This document shows, in pieces, positions 32,867-37,501 of a DNA stretch of 37,501 bases; position 1 is the stretch's first letter, and each line of letters begins with the position of its first letter. Both the position numbers and the translations under genes were made by a program. The notes below the pieces were generated by a model. It had not been told where the DNA came from and ran no database searches. It worked only from the letters and a program-made list of their open reading frames with translations. This stretch comes from Lutibacter sp. (GTDB lineage: Bacteria; Bacteroidota; Bacteroidia; Flavobacteriales; Flavobacteriaceae), in assembly GCA_021647265.1 (NCBI GenBank), contig JAKIVA010000030.1:1-37501 (forward strand), in the 5' to 3' direction.

Positions 32867-32895
32867 ATTGTAACAAAGGAAAATATTGTTACAAT
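32867..32895. promoter_or_regulatory. Perfect inverted repeat, candidate operator of the small HTH protein
   Basis: ATTGTAACAA (32867-32876) and TTGTTACAAT (32886-32895) are exact complements with a 9-bp spacer, giving 19 bp between arm centres (about two helical turns). It lies between the divergent HTH and hlyD-like genes, 1 bp from the HTH start codon and 29 bp before the hlyD -7 element. Confidence 0.65.
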
Positions 32896-32924
32896 AAATA
32901 GTGCGGATGAACGGTCGCGTTTTG

Positions 32925-32932
32925 TAAATTTG
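32925..32932 (+). promoter_or_regulatory. -7 element of the hlyD-ABC transporter operon
   Basis: TAAATTTG, 28 bp before ATG 32961. No -33 TTTG is seen. A half-palindrome AAAATTGCG (32947-32955) lies between it and the start codon. Confidence 0.5.
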
Positions 32933-32960
32933 TTTTATATTTAAAAAAAATTGCGAAAAA

Positions 32961-34118
32961 ATGAAAAATATTTTCCCCAAAGAAATATTGGAGAACACTA
33001 CACAAGTTCATCAATTTAAACATAGTAAAAAAAGCTCCATAATTTATACAACTTTCTTAATTGCTTTAATTGGCGCTTTTATTTCATTGCCTTTTATTAA
33101 AGTTGATGTTTATACCTCTTCAAGAGGTTTGTTAAAGCCAGAAAAAGAACGCATTAATTTATCAACTATATATGCTGGAAAAGTTTTAAAAAACAATATC
33201 CAGACAAATAAGTATGTTTCTAAAGGTGATACTTTATTAATATTAGATGACCATACACTAACAAATAAATTACAACTTATTAATTTTAATATTACTGAAA
33301 CACAGCAATTCTTGCATGATATAAATTATCTACTGCATAACAACCGTATTAGATTAGACAGCCTTTATTCTCAAAAATATCATAAAGAATATATCCAGTA
33401 TAAAGATAAACTTCAAGAGCTACAAACCCGTTTTAAAAAAGCAAAAAGAGATTATTTTCGGAATAAAAAATTATTTGAAAAAGGGGTGATTGCTGCTGTA
33501 GAAATTGAGAATTATAAATTCGACTATGATTTGATAATCAATGTTATTTCACAATTTAGGAAACAACAGTTAAATACTTGGCAAGCCGATTTGACACTAA
33601 AATCAAGGCAATTAAATGAACTTGAAAATAGTTCAAAATTACAAAATGAAAATAAAGATTATTATATTTTAAAAGCACCAACTAACGGTACTTTAATGAA
33701 TGTAATAGGTATTGAGGAAGGAAGTATAATAAATGCAAATATTCCTTTAGCCGAGATCTCTCCAGATGGAAATTTAATTGCTGAATGTTATGTTTCCCCT
33801 ATTGATATAGGTTTAATAAACCCTAATAGTACTGTTAAATTTCAAATGGATGCATTTAATTATAATCAATGGGGACTTGCTACAGGTAAAATTATTGAAA
33901 TAGGTAAAGACATTGAATTAAATAATGAAACTCCAATTTTTAAAATTCGATGTAAAATTGACCAAAAGTACTTAACGCTAAAAAATAATTTTAAAGGGAC
34001 TTTAAAAAAGGGTATGACTTTTAACGCTCGGTTTAAACTCACTGAGCGCACTTTATTTGAATTGCTATATGACAAAATAGATGATTGGTTAAATCCTAGT
34101 AACCAAAGTATTGGATAG
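32961..34118 (+). CDS. HlyD-family secretion adaptor of the peptide exporter
   Basis: A 385-residue membrane fusion protein with a cytosolic N-terminus, one membrane helix (~26-45) and a periplasmic part. The first lipoyl-like half is SSRGLLKPEKERINLSTIY with SKGDTLLILDD. A long coiled coil spans ~85-230, and the second half has YYILKAPTNGTLMNVIGIEEG. A beta-barrel end follows. It should connect the C39 ABC transporter (31 bp downstream) to an outer-membrane duct. No such duct gene is in the cassette, so a TolC-like protein from elsewhere must be used. Confidence 0.88.
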   Translation: MKNIFPKEILENTTQVHQFKHSKKSSIIYTTFLIALIGAFISLPFIKVDVYTSSRGLLKPEKERINLSTIYAGKVLKNNIQTNKYVSKGDTLLILDDHTLTNKLQLINFNITETQQFLHDINYLLHNNRIRLDSLYSQKYHKEYIQYKDKLQELQTRFKKAKRDYFRNKKLFEKGVIAAVEIENYKFDYDLIINVISQFRKQQLNTWQADLTLKSRQLNELENSSKLQNENKDYYILKAPTNGTLMNVIGIEEGSIINANIPLAEISPDGNLIAECYVSPIDIGLINPNSTVKFQMDAFNYNQWGLATGKIIEIGKDIELNNETPIFKIRCKIDQKYLTLKNNFKGTLKKGMTFNARFKLTERTLFELLYDKIDDWLNPSNQSIG

Positions 34119-34149
34119 GATTGCATAAAAAGTTGAAAGAAAAATATTA

Positions 34150-36312
34150 ATGGCAAAAATAACAATAAAACAGCACGATATTACAGATTGCGGGGCGGCT
34201 TGCTTAGCTTCAATAAGTGCTCATTACAAACTAGAAATTCCAATTGCTAGGATTCGACAATATGCAGGAACTGATAAAAAAGGCACCAATGTATTAGGTT
34301 TAATAGAAGCATCTGAAAAATTAGGTTATGAAGCCAAAGGAGTCCGTGGTGATTTTGACAGTTTATTTAAAGTTCCAAAACCTGCAATTGCCCATATAAT
34401 TGTTAAAAAACAATTGCAACATTATGTAGTTATTTATGAAGTTACCAAATCCTATATTAAAATTATGGATCCTGGTACTGGGAAATTTTATAAAAAAACA
34501 CATAAAGAATTTAAAGAAGAATGGACTGGTGTTTTAGTAATTTTACTACCTAACGAAGATTTTAAGGGAGGCAACGAAAAAGTATCCGTTTTAAAACGTT
34601 TTTGGTTTTTATTAAAACCCCATAAATACATCTTAATCCAAGCTTTCGTTGGTGCATTAATATTTACACTTCTTGGGTTTTCAACAGCTATATATATTCA
34701 AAAAATCACCGATTTTGTATTAGTAGGTGGTAATACTAAGCTTCTTAATTTATTAAGCATAATAATGCTTGTGCTCTTATTTATTAAAATAATCATTAGT
34801 GTTTTTAAAGATATTTTTTTAATAAAAACAGGGCAACAAATAGATGCCCGCTTAATTTTAGGTTATTACAAGCATTTATTAAAACTTCCTCAGCAGTTTT
34901 TCGATACTATGCGTGTAGGTGAAATTATTTCACGTATAAATGATGCAGTAAAAATTAGAGCTTTTATAAATGGAGTAGCTTTATCTTTAGCTGTAAATGT
35001 ATTAATTGTTGTTTTTTCTTTTGGGCTTATGTTTACTTATTACTGGAAATTGGCTTTAATTATGTTAGCAATTATACCTTTTTATATAATAATCTATGCT
35101 ATTGTTAATAAACTTAATAAAAAAACAGAGCGAAAATTAATGGAAAAAGCTGCTGATTTAGAAAGTCAGTTAGTTGAGTCCTTAAATTCAGTTGGAACAA
35201 TTAAAAGGTTTGGGTTAGAAAGTTTTGCCAATATTAAAACTGAAACCAAGTTTATAAGCCTTTTAAATACAAGTTATAAATCGGCTTTAAATAGTATTTT
35301 TGCTGGAACTTCATCAAGTACTATTTCTCAAATATTTACAATTATTCTTTTATGGTCTGGTTCTTATTTTGTGATTGAACGTGAAATTACACCTGGAGAA
35401 TTGATGTCTTTTTATGCCATCATTGGTTATTTTACTGGACCAATCGCTGGCTTAGTTGGTGCTAACAAGCAAATTCAAAGTGCATTGATTGCAGCAGATA
35501 GGTTATTTGAAATTATGGATTTAGAACGTGAAGAAACCGAAAATAAATTTAAATTGACTGCTGAAAAAATAGGAGACATTACTTTTAAAAATGTTTCGTT
35601 TCGGTATGGAACAAGGGTTGAGGTTTTTAAAGACTTCAATCTCAATATTAAAAAAGGAAATATCACAGCTATTGTTGGTGAAAGTGGTTCGGGTAAATCT
35701 ACCCTCATTTCATTACTTCAAAATATGTATCCTCTACAAAGTGGAACGATTTCTATTGGTAACTTTGACTTGCAATATATTGAGAACAATAGCTTACGGC
35801 AATTAGTAAGCGTGGTTCCTCAAAAAATAGATTTATTTGCAGGTAATGTTATTGAAAATATTGCGGTAGGTGAATTTCAACCCAATATGGAACTCATACT
35901 TTCTATTTGTAAAAACATAGGCATTCAAGATTTTATTGAAACACTACCAAATGGGTTTAACACGTATTTAGGTGAAAATGGCGCATCGCTATCTGGCGGA
36001 CAAAAACAACGAATTGCCATTGCAAGGGCTTTATATAAACAACCAGAAATACTAGTTTTAGATGAAGCTACCTCTTCGCTAGATAGTACTTCAGAAAACT
36101 ACATACAACGCACTATTAAAAATTTAAGAGAAAACAATAAAACCATAATTGTAATAGCTCACCGACTCAGCACCATTGTAAATGCTGATGAAATTGTAGT
36201 TTTAGAAAAAGGAAAAGTTTTGGAACAAGGCTCTCATTCCAGTTTATTTAAGGCAAAAAGAGAATATTATAATCTTTGGAAACAACAAATGCCAATAGTA
36301 AATGATAAATAA
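34150..36312 (+). CDS. C39-peptidase-containing ABC transporter (peptide exporter)
   Basis: A 720-residue bacteriocin-type exporter. The N-terminal C39 cysteine protease domain (1-~130) has catalytic Cys14 in ITDCGAACL, His in LQHYVVIY (near 92) and Asp in IMDPGTG. Six membrane helices follow at ~160-440. The ATPase domain has Walker A GESGSGKST (~509-517), signature LSGGQKQRIAIARAL (~613), Walker B LVLDEATSSLDS and the H-loop AHRLST. The C39 domain cuts leader peptides after Gly-Gly during export. All catalytic residues are intact. The two GG-leader peptides at 36786-37178 are its likely cargo. Confidence 0.95.
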   Translation: MAKITIKQHDITDCGAACLASISAHYKLEIPIARIRQYAGTDKKGTNVLGLIEASEKLGYEAKGVRGDFDSLFKVPKPAIAHIIVKKQLQHYVVIYEVTKSYIKIMDPGTGKFYKKTHKEFKEEWTGVLVILLPNEDFKGGNEKVSVLKRFWFLLKPHKYILIQAFVGALIFTLLGFSTAIYIQKITDFVLVGGNTKLLNLLSIIMLVLLFIKIIISVFKDIFLIKTGQQIDARLILGYYKHLLKLPQQFFDTMRVGEIISRINDAVKIRAFINGVALSLAVNVLIVVFSFGLMFTYYWKLALIMLAIIPFYIIIYAIVNKLNKKTERKLMEKAADLESQLVESLNSVGTIKRFGLESFANIKTETKFISLLNTSYKSALNSIFAGTSSSTISQIFTIILLWSGSYFVIEREITPGELMSFYAIIGYFTGPIAGLVGANKQIQSALIAADRLFEIMDLEREETENKFKLTAEKIGDITFKNVSFRYGTRVEVFKDFNLNIKKGNITAIVGESGSGKSTLISLLQNMYPLQSGTISIGNFDLQYIENNSLRQLVSVVPQKIDLFAGNVIENIAVGEFQPNMELILSICKNIGIQDFIETLPNGFNTYLGENGASLSGGQKQRIAIARALYKQPEILVLDEATSSLDSTSENYIQRTIKNLRENNKTIIVIAHRLSTIVNADEIVVLEKGKVLEQGSHSSLFKAKREYYNLWKQQMPIVNDK

Positions 36313-36334
36313 GTATTAAAATTAAATAACTAAA

Positions 36335-36359
36335 TGTCAGACTGAGCTTGTCGAAGTCC
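36335..36359. repeat. Partial dispersed repeat copy
   Basis: TGTCAGACTGAGCTTGTCGA and the following bases share the TGTCA-nnn-TGAGC-n-GTCGAA pattern with the arm at 2566-2586 of the 139-bp repeat. It lies between the transporter and the second HTH gene. Confidence 0.5.
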
Positions 36360-36377
36360 AATTAAACAACAAACATT

Positions 36378-36695
36378 ATGAAAACCCTAAAACAATTAGA
36401 ACGCCTACGCAAAGCACACCTATTAATTCAACAAGAAAAAACAGGTACCCCTAGAGAATTTGCAAATAAATTAAACATTAGTGAACGACAACTTTACAAT
36501 ATAACTGATTATCTGAAAGAAATAGATGCTCCAATTGAATACAATAGAAAAACGGAAACATATTATTATACGGCTTCTTTTGATTTACTGGTAAACATTT
36601 CGGTACAGGTTATGGTTCATAACGAATTACGTAGTATTTATGCCGGTGCTACTTTTTTAAATGAAAATTTTCTTACTGCAAGGTTATTGCAGTGA
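36378..36695 (+). CDS. HTH DNA-binding protein next to GG-leader peptide genes
   Basis: A 105-residue protein. Residues 1-50 form a helix-turn-helix (QLERLRKAHLLIQQEKTGTP, then REFANKLNISERQLYNITDYL), followed by a small winged or beta part (APIEYNRKTETYYYTASFD) and a tail. I recall that small HTH proteins of this type often sit beside leader-peptide genes in Flavobacteria. It probably regulates the peptides just downstream; the 16-bp palindrome at 36725-36740 is a candidate target. The length looks complete. Confidence 0.75.
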   Translation: MKTLKQLERLRKAHLLIQQEKTGTPREFANKLNISERQLYNITDYLKEIDAPIEYNRKTETYYYTASFDLLVNISVQVMVHNELRSIYAGATFLNENFLTARLLQ

Positions 36696-36724
36696 ACAAA
36701 ACTATATTAGCAGTATCAAATACA

Positions 36725-36740
36725 AAAATTGCGCAATTTT
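36725..36740. promoter_or_regulatory. 16-bp perfect palindrome upstream of the peptide genes
   Basis: AAAATTGCGCAATTTT, 45 bp before the first peptide gene. It sits 4 bp before a TTTTTG -33-like element (36745-36750), which is followed 20 bp later by TAAATTTT (36771-36778). It is a candidate operator. Its half AAAATTGCG recurs at 32947-32955 before the hlyD gene. Confidence 0.55.
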
Positions 36741-36785
36741 AAAGTTTTTGATATAAAGTAAATGTTTAATTAAATTTTTAACTTT

Positions 36786-36983
36786 ATGAAAAAATTAGAA
36801 AATTATGGCGTTTTAGAACTAAACGCTAAAGAAATTATAAAAATTGAAGGGGGCTTTTTTGGAACTTTAGCACTTGCAGTAGCCGTGCTTGCAGCAGCAA
36901 CTGCATATGTTGAAGCCGTAGAAACATTTTACGATGCTGGCGTGGAAATTGGCAAAGAGATTACAGAAGCTGCATTAAATTAA
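36786..36983 (+). CDS. GG-leader peptide 1 (bacteriocin-like precursor)
   Basis: A 65-residue precursor. The leader (1-23) ends in I-E-G-G and has the hydrophobic pattern of C39 substrates (Leu10, Leu12, Ile17/18, Ile20). The predicted mature peptide is 42 residues. It starts with a hydrophobic, Ala-rich stretch (FFGTLALAVAVLAAATAY) and ends acidic (VEIGKEITEAALN). It has no Cys, so no disulfide or lanthionine is possible, and the net charge is negative, unlike most cationic class II bacteriocins. It could be a pore-forming, membrane-inserting or signalling peptide. Confidence 0.8.
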   Translation: MKKLENYGVLELNAKEIIKIEGGFFGTLALAVAVLAAATAYVEAVETFYDAGVEIGKEITEAALN

Positions 36984-36995
36984 AAAACGAAAAAC

Positions 36996-37178
36996 ATGAA
37001 AAATTATAATACTTCAGATTTATCAAAAGATGAATTACTAATTATTAATGGTGGTGACTTTTGGGATGCAGCTTTTACTGTATTTAAAACAGTTGTTAAG
37101 TATTCGAGCCTTACTGGTGCACTTATTGTAGGTGTAGGTGATGGAGTTCTTGAGGTTCTTGAAGAAGCTACTCCATAA
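36996..37178 (+). CDS. GG-leader peptide 2 (bacteriocin-like precursor)
   Basis: A 60-residue precursor 12 bp after peptide 1. The leader (1-20) ends I-I-N-G-G. The predicted mature peptide of 40 residues is amphipathic at first (DFWDAAFTVFKTVVKY), then Gly/Val-rich (GALIVGVGDGV), and has an acidic end. It has no Cys. The Gly-spaced segment recalls the GxxxG helix contacts of two-peptide (class IIb) bacteriocins, and the paired genes fit such a pair; both points are inference. The last 11 bp overlap the 3' end of the convergent SpoVR-family gene. Confidence 0.8.
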   Translation: MKNYNTSDLSKDELLIINGGDFWDAAFTVFKTVVKYSSLTGALIVGVGDGVLEVLEEATP

Positions 37179-37501
37179 TAATTCTTCTTTTTAATAAATT
37201 ATTTTTTATTTCTAGAAAGTCACGTTTATCAATCTCATTTCGACCTGTACGTGGATTATACTTATAAGTAAAAAGCTGCTGCCTCTCACAAAACTCCGGC
37301 GTCAGAAACTCATCGATGAAGGTAATATCGTTATGAGTTGATCGTACTTCAAACATTTTACTTCGACCAAGGCCTACCTTGGTATCCCAATTTTCTCTTT
37401 TATACATATTGGTACACTCGTTATATTCTTTACCAAATTTTCCCGAATCCCAGCGATGCTCAATATCTCGAAATAGTTCCAGACCTATTTTGTAAGGGTT
37501 A
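37168..37501 (-). CDS. SpoVR-family protein, C-terminal part, apparently truncated
   Basis: The reading frame continues to the window edge, so its N-terminus is outside. The visible ~110 residues match SpoVR/YcgB: NPYKIGLELFRDIEHRWDSG, then KVGLGRSKMFEVRSTHND, then IDEFLTPEFCERQQLFTYKY. Family members (B. subtilis SpoVR, E. coli YcgB) continue for about 80-100 more residues after the segment aligned to LEIKNNLL. Here the frame reads KRRIIME and stops inside the end of peptide gene 2. The gene therefore seems to have lost its 3' end at the edge of the peptide cassette. SpoVR proteins are cytosolic and of unclear biochemical role. Confidence 0.8.
   Translation of the reverse strand, partial: NPYKIGLELFRDIEHRWDSGKFGKEYNECTNMYKRENWDTKVGLGRSKMFEVRSTHNDITFIDEFLTPEFCERQQLFTYKYNPRTGRNEIDKRDFLEIKNNLLKRRIIME

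Noticed and set aside
36786..37178. Lantibiotic or disulfide-containing bacteriocin
   Set aside because: Neither peptide contains cysteine, and no LanM/LanB-type or radical SAM enzyme gene lies beside them.
1..37501. CRISPR array, rRNA genes, insertion sequence transposase or prophage
   Set aside because: No regularly spaced repeats, rRNA-like sequence, transposase or phage genes were seen on either strand.

Overview
The window is AT-rich chromosomal DNA from a member of the Bacteroidota, most likely the Flavobacteriaceae. The evidence is the TAnnTTTG-type -7 promoter elements without Shine-Dalgarno sequences, the many short lipoproteins, the gene order ftsX - DUF3098 - uppP - truB, the short-chain-type L-threonine dehydrogenase, the lipoprotein-type (clade II) nitrous oxide reductase, and dispersed repeats containing TGTCA..TGAGC..GTCGAA.

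Layout. (1) 1-5300, minus strand: a hypothetical protein, a lipoprotein with duplicated cysteine modules, a carboxypeptidase-regulatory-like surface protein, a small lipoprotein, a CAT-anticodon tRNA (probably Ile2), a 115-aa protein of unknown function and a polyprenyl synthetase. A 139-bp imperfect palindrome lies at 2536-2674. A plus-strand relic at 3812-3968 keeps only the signal peptide and the last strands of an outer-membrane protein. (2) 5350-12050, plus strand: a TetR-controlled tripartite RND efflux operon (tetR - TolC-like - adaptor - permease) with a perfect inverted repeat on the tetR promoter. recX, two small lipoproteins and tdh follow. (3) 14761-22009, minus strand: a nitrous oxide reduction locus read as FAS1 lipoprotein - cytochrome c - nosZ, then a membrane protein, then nosL-nosD-nosF-nosY. 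Three CRP/FNR-like palindromes lie the same distance upstream of three predicted -7 elements in and beside this locus. (4) 22118-32574: housekeeping genes (thioredoxin-like, truB, uppP, DUF3098, ftsX, methylmalonyl-CoA epimerase, rbfA, FtsX/LolE-like permease, dusB, a PD40 lipoprotein, lepA) with two nested-palindrome repeats at 26014-26209. (5) 32644-37190: a peptide-export cassette made of a small HTH regulator, a divergent HlyD-like adaptor, a C39-peptidase ABC transporter, a second HTH protein and two small cysteine-free peptides with double-glycine leaders. The cassette abuts the 3' end of a SpoVR-family gene that appears to have lost its C-terminal ~100 residues at the junction.

How the parts work together. 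In the nos locus, NosZ reduces N2O in the periplasm. NosDFY and NosL supply copper/sulfur for its centres, and the cytochrome is a likely electron donor. No nosR, nir or nor gene is visible, so N2O reduction is uncoupled from denitrification within this window. In the peptide cassette, the C39 domain should cleave the leaders after GG during export through the ABC/HlyD channel. No dedicated outer-membrane factor is present. The perfect inverted repeat between the first HTH gene and hlyD, and the 16-bp palindrome before the peptide genes, are candidate operators. All functional calls come from reading motifs; no database search was run.
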